Shown piece after piece: positions 47,659 to 57,085 of a DNA stretch of 64,000 nucleotides (the stretch's first letter is position 1; each line of letters begins with the position of its first letter). This DNA comes from Saprospiraceae bacterium. Its GTDB lineage: Bacteria; Bacteroidota; Bacteroidia; Chitinophagales; Saprospiraceae. The DNA is taken from NCBI GenBank assembly GCA_016711125.1, contig JADJTQ010000002.1:682001-746000 (forward strand). The letters run 5' to 3'. The notes beneath the pieces are model-generated. The model ran no database searches. It was not told the DNA's origin and saw nothing but the letters and a program-made list of their open reading frames with translations. The position numbers and the translations under genes were made by a program.

Positions 47659-47720
47659 CTGATTAGGTGATTCGTTAAGTAGGTGATTGGTTAAATGATT
47701 AAGTAGGTGATTCGTTAAGT
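47659..47720. repeat. Short tandem repeat
   Basis: Units of TAGGTGATTCGTTAAG-like sequence occur about three times with small changes. Such GATTARGTGATT repeats are dispersed in many Bacteroidota genomes. It follows the small membrane gene directly. Confidence 0.6.
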
Positions 47721-47900
47721 GTCCTTGCTAATTAAGTGAACTTCATTAGAAGTTAGATAGCGTTTCACTTTGCGGTGTTCGCTGCTAATTTGTGAGGACA
47801 AGAATCGCCCCAGTCCTAATTTGCTTCGTCAAGGGAATTGACCCGCAAAGCCATGCTCCGCCTTATCCTCAGCCTCAGCCTTCTCCTTAGCCTCTTTCTG

Positions 47901-48467
47901 CTACCAACTGGCAATTTCTTCCCGCTCGTATCGATTAAACAGCAGACTCTTTTTCGATTTTCCGGGCAAATTAATGTGAATGATATTACGCTGATTGATA
48001 AACTCATCGGCATAAATAGTGTCTAGCACCTTTATGGATTTTATCGCTTCTGGATCCAACGAAGACTTAATGATGATCGTGACGTGGATCGTTAGTTCTT
48101 CGATTTTTACTTTGTCTACCTTCTGCTCTACCAGGTCGTTGTTAAAATAGATTTTAAAGTGATCTGCCAAATAGGTTCGAACCTCATTTTTTGTAGGGCT
48201 GGCAAGCATCTGACCAAATGGATTTGCATTTTCGGGCAAGGCTCCAGTCACCACCAGAAAATCATCTAAAAACATTCGCAAATCCAGCAAATATTCTTTT
48301 TTGATGGGATCGTAGCTGAGATTGGCTACACTCATCTTGAGCGGATGGGCACCCGCTAGTAAAGGGGGAATTAGAAAAGCAAAAAGAAAAACTATTTGCC
48401 CAACAATGCCTCGATGATCATGATCAATGATACTCCTGCCCCCGCCCCCGATATGAATAGATTCCAA
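47901..48467 (-). CDS. DUF6702-like secreted protein
   Basis: 188 residues in the open frame. The first about 38 residues overlap the end of the HupE-like gene and include Gly/His-rich text that is unlikely to be real. The true start is probably further in, before IVGQIVFLFAFLIPPLLAGAHP, a signal peptide; no ATG is available there, so an ATT or GTT/TTG start or a sequence error is possible. The mature part (LSYDPIKKEYLLDLRMFLDDF, LADHFKIYFNN, QRNIIHINLPGK) matches DUF6702, often encoded next to HupE in Bacteroidota. Its role is unknown; a metal-related one is guessed from the neighbour. Confidence 0.65.
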   Translation of the reverse strand: MESIHIGGGGRSIIDHDHRGIVGQIVFLFAFLIPPLLAGAHPLKMSVANLSYDPIKKEYLLDLRMFLDDFLVVTGALPENANPFGQMLASPTKNEVRTYLADHFKIYFNNDLVEQKVDKVKIEELTIHVTIIIKSSLDPEAIKSIKVLDTIYADEFINQRNIIHINLPGKSKKSLLFNRYEREEIASW

Positions 48468-48976
48468 TCCCGATGTTTAATCTTGAAAAATTTGTCACTC
48501 AGAAAGTATAACGTAAAAAAGATCGAAACGATCATAATCTGGCCAATTTCCAAACCGACATTAAATGCGAATAATTCCCTCACAATGCTTTCACCGCCAG
48601 TAAGCGCCCGGAAAAAATTGGAAAAGCCCATGCCATGTATGAAACCAAAAAATAATGCGAGAAAATAATTTGAATGCAGAGTCACCTTTTCACCCTGATC
48701 TGGCTTGGTAAGTACGTTATGGATGGCGGTCAAAAAGATCGTCACCGGTATGGCTGTCTCAACCAGTTGTTGAGGGATACTGATTACATTGAACGCGGAA
48801 AGCGCCAGAGTAATCGAGTGCCCAATGGTAAATGCAGTGATCAGAACCAGAATTTTTTTCCATGAACGCCAGGAGTAGAAAGCACAGAGAGTGATCACAA
48901 AAAGCATGTGATCATACCCGGCAAAATCTGCAATATGCTCAAATCCTAGTTGGAGATAAACCATAAATTGGTCCAT
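48392..48976 (-). CDS. HupE/UreJ-like membrane protein
   Basis: 194 residues with about six membrane helices. GYDHMLFVITLCAFY near the N terminus, FTIGHSITLALSAF and FFGFIHGMGFSNFF carry the conserved His residues of the HupE/UreJ_2 family, proposed nickel or cobalt transporters (HupE, UreJ). It overlaps the DUF6702-like gene, so the two form one unit. Substrate is not shown by context as no hydrogenase or urease gene is near. Confidence 0.88.
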   Translation of the reverse strand: MDQFMVYLQLGFEHIADFAGYDHMLFVITLCAFYSWRSWKKILVLITAFTIGHSITLALSAFNVISIPQQLVETAIPVTIFLTAIHNVLTKPDQGEKVTLHSNYFLALFFGFIHGMGFSNFFRALTGGESIVRELFAFNVGLEIGQIMIVSIFFTLYFLSDKFFKIKHRDWNLFISGAGAGVSLIMIIEALLGK

Positions 48977-49027
48977 ATCAGGAAGTAATTAATTAGATTA
49001 GATGGGTGCTAATGTTTGAAATAAGCT

Positions 49028-50769
49028 GTGAAATATAGTCAAATTATATTTTTGCCGGAATGCTCCTCACCTCTCTGCCACTCTTTGCTCAGTGGAAGAT
49101 CGCTCAATCATCGGCTGATGGTTTGATTACAACCCGTATTGTAGAAGTGCCAAGCGTTTCCAAAACATCTACTGGGAGGGCAGGAATCGAAATTCATCTC
49201 CGGGAGGGATATCCTAAAGTTTTTGCAGCCAACACTGTATTTAAGAATTTCCGGAATGTCACTTTGGAAGATCTTGATGGAGATGGTGCCGATGAAATTA
49301 TTTTTGGGGTGGCAGATAAATTTTTTGTGTATCGCAGGGACACCGTATGGTGGTCAAGGGAGTTGAGTGGCTTGGCCAGGTTTCCAGCCGCCGTTGGAGA
49401 TCTTGAAAGTGATGGCATCAAAGATATTGTCGTACTCACCGGATTTAATGATGATGATGGTCGGGTCTATGCATTTAATTCGCGCGGTATTGACAAGCCT
49501 GGCTGGCCAAAGAGTTTCGCAGGTCATTGGATGATTTCTTCACCGGCATTGATGGATGTTGATCAGGATGGTCGCCAGGAGATTGTGTGCAGTGATCTTG
49601 AGTCGGGATTGGGTTCCGTTTATTTACTTCGATCTGATGGCTCCATGTACAGTGATCAATGGCCGGTCACATTGCCTAATGTACCGGCCGTCACGCCCTC
49701 GATTGGCGACATTGACCACGATGGTTCGCTTGATATTGTAGTCAACTCAACCCGTGAAATATATGCCTTTGACCTGCAGGGTAATATAAAACCAGGATGG
49801 CCATTTGGCAATGGCCTGACCAAATTTAGTTTTCAGTCACCCATACTGGCTGACCTCGAAGGCGATGGTTCATTGGATATAATTACCGAAGGCCACGGAG
49901 ATCTATCACTCTATATCACTTTGGATGCTCAGGGTAATCACCGGGAGGGTTGGCCTAAGCCAGTGCCGCAGGGTCAATGGACTTTTCACACCCCAACGGT
50001 GATCGAGTACCGGGGTGAGCCCCTAATACTTACCGGGCGCCCTATTTCTGATGGCACCGCCAAACCCATGCTTTTTGCCTGGCGACCGGATGGCAGCCTG
50101 CTTGACGGATTTCCCATTGTGAAAAGTGGAGGTCTGGAAGGAATGATCACGGTAGCGGATATCGACAAGGATGACGAGCCTGAAATTATTTTTCCTTCCA
50201 ACATGATCGATAGCACAGGCCATGGGTTTATTCACGCCTATGAATTAGATGGCAGCGGCGAGGTGCCCGGATTTCCCATTCGGCCTTATGGCTGGACCTA
50301 CCTGAATGGTGCCACTTTAGGTGATGTTGATGGCAATGGTCTTTTAGATATGGTCATACTCACATATACACAGAGCGAGGGTAGTATACATGACTCGGCA
50401 CTTCTCTATGTCTACGAAATCGATGCTCCTGCCGATTCTGAACATATACTTTGGAGTACTTACAAAGGCAGTAACAAACGAGATGGGCTATTTGAAAATC
50501 AAATTATGACTTCTTCACCCACATTGACTGCCTCTACAATTAATGTCTTTCCTAATCCAGCGTCCAACTATATTTTTATTGATTCAAAAGACTCGAATGT
50601 CTCCCGAATTGATATTTTCAACTCCATGGGAATTAAAATAAACAACGTTAAAATTACCCACCATCAAGAAAAAATTAATTTGGATAAATTGTCGGACGGC
50701 ATCTACGTATTTAAAATATACACCAGAGAAAATTATTTATTCATAAAGAAGGTTTTTATCATAAGGTGA
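49028..50769 (+). CDS. FG-GAP/VCBS repeat surface protein with T9SS tail, start hidden by an apparent frameshift
   Basis: About 580 residues. The uninterrupted frame opens at 49060 (MLLTSLPLFAQ), too short for a signal peptide. If one T is added to T5 at 49049-49053, a GTG start at 49028 gives (M)KYSQIIFFAGMLLTSLPLFAQ, a complete one. The mature protein is an integrin-alpha-like propeller of FG-GAP/VCBS repeats (DLDGDGADEIIFG, DVDQDGRQEIVCSD, DIDHDGSLDIVVNS, DLEGDGSLDIITEG, DIDKDDEPEIIFPS, DVDGNGLLDMVILT), each with Ca-binding Asp. It ends in a T9SS sorting domain (VFPNPASNYIFIDSKD ... DGIYVFKIYT). A cell-surface or released adhesin-like protein is likely. Confidence 0.88.
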
Positions 50770-50889
50770 ATTAGAAGCCGGAAGTCGGAAGTCGGAAGCA
50801 AGGTGTTGCACCTGATTGATAGCCCTTGAGTTATGCGAGGGGTGATACCTTTGAAGACTGGAAGCCGGGAGTTGCGAGCTGGAAGTAGG

Positions 50890-51630
50890 AAGCAAGGTGT
50901 CGCACCTAAGTGATAGTCCCCGGGAGCCGGACGTTGTTTTCTGCAATCGTCAGGTCAATCTTCATATTATAAAGCAGGCATTTCTTTGTGGGCTTCGTGG
51001 GCTTTGTGGGCTTTGTGGGAGATATTTGGTAAAGTATTCGGAGTCGAAATTAAGCCAGAAGTGGGACGCAAGGTGTCGCGCTTACGTGATAGCCCTGAGT
51101 TGTGCAAGGGGTGATACCTTTTTGAGCTGGATGCCGGAAGTCGGAAGTAGGAAGCAAGGTGTCGCACCTAAGTGATAGTCCCCGGGAGCCGGACGTTGTT
51201 TTCTGCAATCGTCAGGTCAATCTTCATATTATAAAGCAGGCATTTCTTTGTGGGCTTTGTGGGCTTTGTGGGAGATATTTGGTAAAGTATTCGGAGTCGA
51301 AATTAAGCCAAAAGTGGGACGCAAGGTGTCGCGCTTACGTGATAGCCCTGAGTTGTGCAAGGGGTGATACCTTTTGAGCTGGATGCCGGAAGTCGGAAGT
51401 AGGAAGCAAGGTGTCGCACATAAGTGATAGTCCCCGGGAGCCGGACGTTGTTTTCTGCAATCGTCAGGTCAATCTTCATATTATAAAGCAGGCATTTCTT
51501 TGTGGGCTTCGTGGGCTTTGTGGGAGATATTTGGTAAAGTATTCGGAGTCGAAATTAAGCCAGAAGTGGGACGCAAGGTGTCGCGCTTACGTGATAGCCC
51601 TGAGTTGTGCAAGGGGTGATACCTTCTAAG
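50890..51630. repeat. Three tandem units of about 252-262 bp
   Basis: The motif TGATAGTCCCCGGGAGCCGG occurs at 50911, 51173 and 51425, spacing 262 and 252. Each unit contains a 9-base sub-repeat GTGGGCTTT/C (three in unit 1, two in units 2 and 3) and two copies of an AAGGTGTCGC ... GTGATACCTT palindromic block. The block also appears once before unit 1 (50795-50860). Each unit carries the same 72-92 codon frame, but that is a by-product of the repeat. It is a fresh expansion of a palindromic intergenic element. Confidence 0.9.
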
Positions 51631-51638
51631 TCGGAGCC

Positions 51639-51736
51639 AAAACGTTTCTTTTCTTAAAAAAAGAAGCCCGCTTTGGAGAAAAGCAGGCCCTCTTAATTAA
51701 ACACTCAAATCCGTAGTATAAATAGAAAAGTTAAAT
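51639..51736 (-). repeat. Duplicated 3' region with terminator, copy 1
   Basis: About 98 bases repeated at 51948-52044. On the minus strand it holds a terminator stem (51666-51674 with 51680-51688, GCCTGCTTT/AAAGCGGGC) followed by a T run. No coding remains upstream of it on the minus strand, so it appears to be the tail of a duplicated small gene whose coding part has gone. The rest of 51737-51947 shows no gene. Confidence 0.65.
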
Positions 51737-51947
51737 CACCATTGTTGGGTATAACCACGTTTCTTTAAACCTGATATATACCCCTATTTTAAGAAAAGAT
51801 CTAGAATCCAGTGAGGAATCTTCTCTTTTATTTATTACATAAATCTCTTTGCATTACGCAAAAAAAATACACTAGAACTTCTATTTGTACTTAAGGGGTG
51901 GATTTAAATCGCCCCCTGGGGAAACGGGAAGCGATTTAAACACACTC

Positions 51948-52044
51948 AAAACCGTTTCTTTTTTGAAAAAGGCGCCCACTTTGGAGAAAAGCGGGCCCCC
52001 TTAATTAAACACTCAAATCCGTAGTATAAATAGAAAAGTTAAAT
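51948..52044 (-). terminator. Terminator region of the small peptide gene, repeat copy 2
   Basis: On the minus strand, stem GCCCGCTTT (51988-51996) with AAAGTGGGC (51974-51982) over a 5-base loop TCTCC, then a T run at 51966-51970. It lies just after the 48-codon frame at 52053-52199. Confidence 0.75.
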
Positions 52045-52052
52045 TCTTGTTT

Positions 52053-52199
52053 TTACCATCCTGTCATATCTTCACCTACATCTGCCCAAATGACTTCTTG
52101 TTTTTCGGCATCAACTTTTTTGACACGTTCTACCTTGGTAACATTTACTGAAGAAAAACTTCCCAGTGAAATTAATATTGAAAATAATATGTGTAACAT
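52053..52199 (-). CDS. 48-residue secreted peptide
   Basis: Too short for most gene finders. Starts with an ATG at 52197-52199; MLHILFSILISLGSFSS is a signal peptide. The mature part VNVTKVERVKKVDAEKQEVI then WADVGEDMTGW ends at a TAA followed by a strong terminator 50 bases on. The presence of signal peptide, stop and terminator in order supports a real gene. Function is unknown; secreted short peptides can be signals, toxins or bacteriocins. The divergent neighbour is the 504-residue protein gene. Confidence 0.55.
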   Translation of the reverse strand: MLHILFSILISLGSFSSVNVTKVERVKKVDAEKQEVIWADVGEDMTGW

Positions 52200-52340
52200 T
52201 TGATTTACTTTTGTAACTTTACGCTAAGTTAAGCCATCAAATGTTTGCTGTATAGGACAGTTTTTGCTAAATTGTACCTAGCAGAAAGTGACACTTCTCG
52301 CGCTACTATTTACTTATAGTCTTGTAAATCAATTGATTAG

Positions 52341-53855
52341 ATGTCTAAGAATGACTTGCAAACACTCAGGGAACTGGCCCAGGTGGTGACTCGAAACAAG
52401 GTCAAATCTCTCGGTATACTATCAAAAAAGAGTCCAGAAAGTAAAGTTTATGACTTTTACGAGCGACTTTTGGATGATTCTTTCACCAATGATGAAGAAG
52501 CAGCGGAGTACTACTACAGTGAAGATGACCATCATCCTCAATATCGAAAACTAAAGAACAAATTAAAAGAAAGGCTAATTGATACCTCTTTCTTTATCGA
52601 TACAAATCATCCGAAGTTTAACTCTCATCAAAAAGCTTTCTACACTTGCCACAAAAGACTAGTAGCAGTCAAAATACTGTTAGGAAGGTATGCCCGAAAT
52701 CCAGCCATAGAATTGGCAATCGATACATTGAGGCTTTCTGAACGATTTGAATTTTTCGAAATCGCTTTGGAATTATGTAAGATGCTAAGAAATCATTTTG
52801 CTCTCCACTATCAAAATCATACTCAGTATAAAAAGTACGTGGAGCTTATTTCAAAATATAAAATAATCACTGATGAAGAGGAACTTGTTGCCAGCATGTA
52901 TGATGAAACTTCGATCTTGCTTAAGAAATTATCTGAAAACAAGGAAAGAGTAGTGGAGCTTTGCGATGCGTATGAAAAAGAATTATCATTACTCCGTGAA
53001 CATAATAACAGTTTTAGATTCAATCTTCAATATTTCTTTTTACTATTAAGGAGAGACGATCTCAAATCTGACTACTCGAAAATAATCAATACTTGTGATA
53101 ATGCCTTAGAATACTTATCAGGGAAAAGATTTGTTTCTCAACATTTTGGTGGTGCCTTCTATTATCATAAGCTCATGGCATCAATCCAGGTAAGAGACTT
53201 CGAATCGAGCAGCGCTCTAGCTGAAAAGTGTTCTGGCCTTTTTGAGGTTAATACAATCAGATGGTATAACGCACAAGAGATTTGCTTTATATTTTCACTT
53301 CGATCAGGGCAATATAGAAAGGCTCTTTCCATACGCGAAAAGGTCACGAATATACCGGATTTCAAAAACCAGTTTCAGAATCGGCAGGAAACCTGGAAAC
53401 TATATGATTCTTTTCTCTATTACCTCAGTATTCAGGATCGACTCAAAATACCTGACACATCTTCTTTATATACTTTTCGCGTGCGGAAATTTCTTAATGA
53501 AGTTCCAAAATATTCCATGGACAAGAGTGGCTACAACATACCCATTCTTATAATCCAAATTCTTATTCAGATTCACCAGAAAAAATATGATCAACTCACT
53601 GACAAGATTGAGGCGATTGAAAAGTACTCAACCCGTTATCTTCGTAAAGACAATAACTATCGCTCCAATTGTTTTATAAAAATGTTACTGCATATCCCTA
53701 AACAGCATTTTCATCGACTAGCCATTGAGCGGCACACTAAATCATTGATGGCCAAACTCAAATCAATCCCATTGGAAAAGGCCAGCCAGCCATTTGAGAT
53801 TGAAATCATCCCATACGAAGATCTTTGGCAAATGGCTTTGGAGCAGATTAATTAG
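52341..53855 (+). CDS. Large helical repeat protein, unknown family, intact paralog
   Basis: 504 residues, no signal peptide or membrane segment. It is almost all helical with regular helix pairs of 35-45 residues (for example LVAVKILLGRYARNPAIELA, FEFFEIALELCKMLRNHFAL, LMASIQVRDFESSSALAEK), consistent with a TPR-like superhelix. Motifs shared with the second paralog include RLIDTSFFIDT, HQKAFYTC, MDKSGYNIPILIIQILIQI, and RYLRKDNNYRSNCFIKMLL near the end. I know no family name. It probably binds a partner protein or peptide. Its promoter faces that of the 48-residue peptide gene. Confidence 0.8.
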   Translation: MSKNDLQTLRELAQVVTRNKVKSLGILSKKSPESKVYDFYERLLDDSFTNDEEAAEYYYSEDDHHPQYRKLKNKLKERLIDTSFFIDTNHPKFNSHQKAFYTCHKRLVAVKILLGRYARNPAIELAIDTLRLSERFEFFEIALELCKMLRNHFALHYQNHTQYKKYVELISKYKIITDEEELVASMYDETSILLKKLSENKERVVELCDAYEKELSLLREHNNSFRFNLQYFFLLLRRDDLKSDYSKIINTCDNALEYLSGKRFVSQHFGGAFYYHKLMASIQVRDFESSSALAEKCSGLFEVNTIRWYNAQEICFIFSLRSGQYRKALSIREKVTNIPDFKNQFQNRQETWKLYDSFLYYLSIQDRLKIPDTSSLYTFRVRKFLNEVPKYSMDKSGYNIPILIIQILIQIHQKKYDQLTDKIEAIEKYSTRYLRKDNNYRSNCFIKMLLHIPKQHFHRLAIERHTKSLMAKLKSIPLEKASQPFEIEIIPYEDLWQMALEQIN

Positions 53856-54180
53856 AGGTATGGGGCTATATAGAAAGGTACCTGTATAGAAAAGCTACTA
53901 CGGAAAACCCTTAAAACAAATGGATACTACAGTTAGGATGTCATTATAGTTCCAGATCATCCTCAGCATCCAACCAAGGGGATTCTATAAAAGTTCTACC
54001 AAGGATGACAGGTTTAGCGATCGATGAGTGGGCTCTGCCATACGCGTGCCGGAGAAGGTCTCTATCTTAGTTATTATTCACCACTGATCCTCTCTATCTT
54101 CGCCCGATAGAGTGCAGATATCTTGCTTATCTCTTATATTCGTCAGGACCCCACTTGTTTTAACTCAAAATTTTTCCGCT
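53856..54180. other. 325-base gap between paralogs, nothing recognised
   Basis: No gene, hairpin terminator or repeat of note. Short frames do not extend either paralog. Confidence 0.4.
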
Positions 54181-55685
54181 ATGCATTCGCTACAGGAACT
54201 CGTAGACGTGGTCACTTAAAATAAGGTCAAATCCATCCGCACTCTTGAGCCTTTTAATGGAGTCGCTCCTGACATGTTGCACGATTTTTATGACCGGCTC
54301 ACTAAGAATGAATTTCCAGACGACGCCAGTGCTGCCACTTTTTATGACTATGCCAGTGAGAAGGACAAAGCCTATCGCAAACAACGAAATAAATTGCAAC
54401 AGCGGCTTATCGACACATCGTTTTTTATCGATACTTCCAGTCCGAAATTTGATACACATCAGAAAGCTTTCTATACTTGTGAAAAGAATATGATTGCGGC
54501 CAGGATTCTTATTGGGCGAAATGCGCGAAGGGCTGCTCTAACGATTGTTGAGGATACATTAAGACAGTGTGTAAAGTTTGAATTTTCGGATTTAGCACTT
54601 GACTTGAGTAGGATGCTCAGGCAACACTATGGAATCAACGGGAGAAATAAATCCGCATTTGACAAGTACACTAGATTGGCTGAGTTATATTCTGAAATTG
54701 TGAACGCTGAAGATTTAGCAGTGCAGCACTATGAGCGTACAAGCTTTTTATTAAATCGGGATCGTAAAAATGCGCCGGAAGTAATTGAACTCTGCAATGC
54801 ATCTGAAATTGCATTGAAACCTTTGGTCGCAAAATGTAATTGGTATCGGCTACATTTCTTGTATTATACAATTTTATTGAGAAGAGAGTCACTCAAGAGT
54901 GATTATGAGAAAGTCTTGGAAATCTGTGATAGTGCGCTCGATTCCTTAGAGAATAAAAAATTATATCCGTGCAATTTCTTGGCAGTTTTTACTACAATAG
55001 ATTGATGGCTCTTATTCAGTTGAAGAGATATTCTGAGGGGCAAGTGGAGGCTAATCGATGTATATCTGTTTTTGAGGAAAACTCGGTTAGATGGTATACT
55101 GCTCATCACTTCTATTTTCTTTTTCTAATGCACACTCAGAAGTTTGTGCAGGCAAATCTGATAAGGGATAGAGTAATTTTTTCAAAGGAATTTGGACAAC
55201 AATATCAAAATCGAGAAGAAACCTGGTATTTGCTTGGTGCCTATTTATACTATTTAATCTTGAATGGTTATTTGAGTATCTCAAAAAATTCACCGCTATT
55301 AGATTTTCGGATCAAAAAATTCCTAAACGAGCTACCGGTTTTCTCGATGGACAAGAGCGGCTACAACATACCAATTCTGATCATCCAAATTCTCATCCAG
55401 ATTCGTGAAAAAGAATACGATGATCTTACATCCAAAATCGAAGCTATCGAAAAATACACGAGCCGGTACTTACGTAAAGACAACAACTACCGTTCCAACT
55501 GTTTTATAAAGATGTTACTCCAGATACCCAAACAAAACTATGATCGGGAAGCTGTGATAAAGCACACTAAAAACCTCCTTGAAAGACTCAGGGCCATGCC
55601 GCTGCAAAAAGCCAAGCAACCATTTGAGATTGAAATCATACCGTATGAAGATCTTTGGGAGATGGCACTTGGCTCAATTGGTTGA
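54181..55685 (+). pseudogene. Second large helical repeat paralog, broken by nonsense and frameshift
   Basis: Aligned to the intact copy at 52341, the gene starts MHSLQELVDVVT and meets a TAA at 54217-54219 where the paralog has CGA (Arg). It goes on NKVKSIRTLEPFNGVAP and is open to 55005. There a shift (A6 at 54955-54960 needs A7) restores NKKIISVQFLGSFYYN in line with the paralog's GKRFVSQHFGGAFYYH. The rest to 55685 is well conserved (MDKSGYNIPILIIQILIQI is identical). The frameshift may be an artifact, the nonsense codon probably not. A restart at 54274 could give a shorter protein. Confidence 0.8.
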
Positions 55686-56487
55686 GAAAACCTGGAGTTT
55701 TGAAGAAAGGGTGCATAGAATGCAATACCCCATGCGGGATGGATCCTTAAGCCGATGTGGATTCTGGAGGCTGGATTGATAGGTGAGCTGTCATCATCCG
55801 TCTGATTCATGGTAATGAAGGGTAGCAAAAGTTCCTACCCTGGCAGATAGATATTCCGGTTGATACCGAACCTTACTTCTCGCGCACTGCACCGGAAATA
55901 GACTAGCAAATACAGCCCCCCTGAAGAAAGGAGATACAGAATGGATTTGAAGTTGGTGGAAGCATTTGTAATCTGAAGTCTGCGATCCGGTGCGATTGAC
56001 CCCCAGTCATCTAATATACGCAGCGCAGACAGTGCACTTTGCAACCGACCCCGAAGATGTGAGATTGTTAGGAGTCGACACTTTTGTTGTACAATGTCCT
56101 ATTTGGGCTGTCGGGCCAAAACCCAAGGGGTGAATTAGTTTATAAATGGACACTTTCGTTGCACAATGTCTGACTTGTGTCGTCCGATTAACCCCGGAGG
56201 GGTGATATCGTTTTAAGCCTCTTACCCTAGGCGTCTTTAAAACCCCGAAGGGGTGACATAGAATACTCATCGTTGCTTTATCCGTCCTTCCGACTACAGC
56301 AGAACCATTGTTTTCTACTGGATCACCAAAATCTAGTGGTTCCGAAATCGTGTAAAATGTCCTTGATCAGGTAGTTTTATGGAAGTACCTTAGCACCGGA
56401 TACTCACATGTTGCGAATATAAAATACAGATAATCAAGATATTGAGTAGATAGAAACAATTGATAACCGAATGAAAAGCCCTAAAAC
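55686..56487. other. 802-base intergenic region with REP-like repeats
   Basis: No gene. From 56077 two copies (56077, 56149) of a 72-base unit starting GACACTTTYGTTGYACAATGTC occur, and CCCCGAAGGGGTGA-like palindromes appear at about 56120, 56190 and 56235. These are of the type that spread as palindromic repeats in Bacteroidota genomes. 55686-56040 and 56270-56487 show nothing. Confidence 0.55.
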
Positions 56488-56706
56488 ATGATCGAAATTC
56501 ACCTGACCAAGACTTGCATCCAGGAGACCATTCGTCAATACCGAATTGTACGAGGTTATTCGCAAGAATACGTCGCTCATCAACTGGACATCTCCCAAAA
56601 AGCCTATAGCAAAATCGAACGGGGAGAGACTAAACTCACCATCGATCGCCTCCTGAAGCTAAGCCGTATTATGGAGATACCCCGGGCCGCACTCTATCCC
56701 GATTGA
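56488..56706 (+). CDS. XRE family HTH transcriptional regulator
   Basis: 72 residues forming one HTH_3 domain: IQETIRQYRIVRGYSQEYVAHQLDI, SQKAYSKIERGETKLTIDRL, LKLSRIMEIP. The recognition helix is in SQKAYSKIERG. There is no effector domain. Such small regulators are found as stand-alone or toxin/phage-linked repressors. No partner gene lies near. An in-frame ATG at 56488 follows a purine-rich stretch. Confidence 0.85.
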   Translation: MIEIHLTKTCIQETIRQYRIVRGYSQEYVAHQLDISQKAYSKIERGETKLTIDRLLKLSRIMEIPRAALYPD

Positions 56707-56828
56707 AGATCCAGGTCTTGACGACCTAAGACCAAGTAACAAAAGGCACCTTACTAAAGATATATGGTAAATGCCCTTGCCGGCAAAGGCAAATGGCATT
56801 GCCATGCTTTGTACACTATTTGAAATGA

Positions 56829-56858
56829 GGAGCACTGCTGAAAGGTGGTGCTCTTTTT
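56829..56858 (+). terminator. Rho-independent terminator
   Basis: GAGCAC (56830-56835) pairs with GTGCTC (56848-56853), then five T. It is 123 bases after the HTH gene stop. The rest of 56707-57085 holds no gene. Confidence 0.75.
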
Positions 56859-57085
56859 CAGTGGGGGAATGCTAGTGTGATGGTTCAAAAGCCCAAGACA
56901 GATTCTGGAGTCTGGTTCGTCAGCAGAAATTGACGGAAGTCGTACAATTCATTTTATCGCTGGATTATTCAGTACTGAATTAGTACCAGAAGTACTTGTA
57001 TCAAATTAAGCAAAAGGTTTATTTTGGAATCAGATTTTGGCCAGAATATAAAAGCAATATTTATAGTAATTTAAATTAAAAATCA

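Noticed and set aside
47816..48026. Frames on both strands over the DUF6702 end
   Set aside because: They are shadows of the DUF6702-like gene and its flanking repeat, with Leu/Arg-rich low-complexity composition.
49047..49054. TATTTTTG as a -7 box 6 bases before a start at 49060
   Set aside because: The box lies inside the probable signal peptide codons once the start is placed at GTG 49028.
50897..51629. Three similar frames (opening MSHLSDSPREPDVVF) that look like a small gene family
   Set aside because: They are the same frame in each tandem repeat unit, have no ribosome-binding site or homolog-like features, and arise from the repeat itself.
50890..51630. Possible CRISPR array
   Set aside because: Units are about 250 bp with no unique spacers of constant length and no cas genes nearby.
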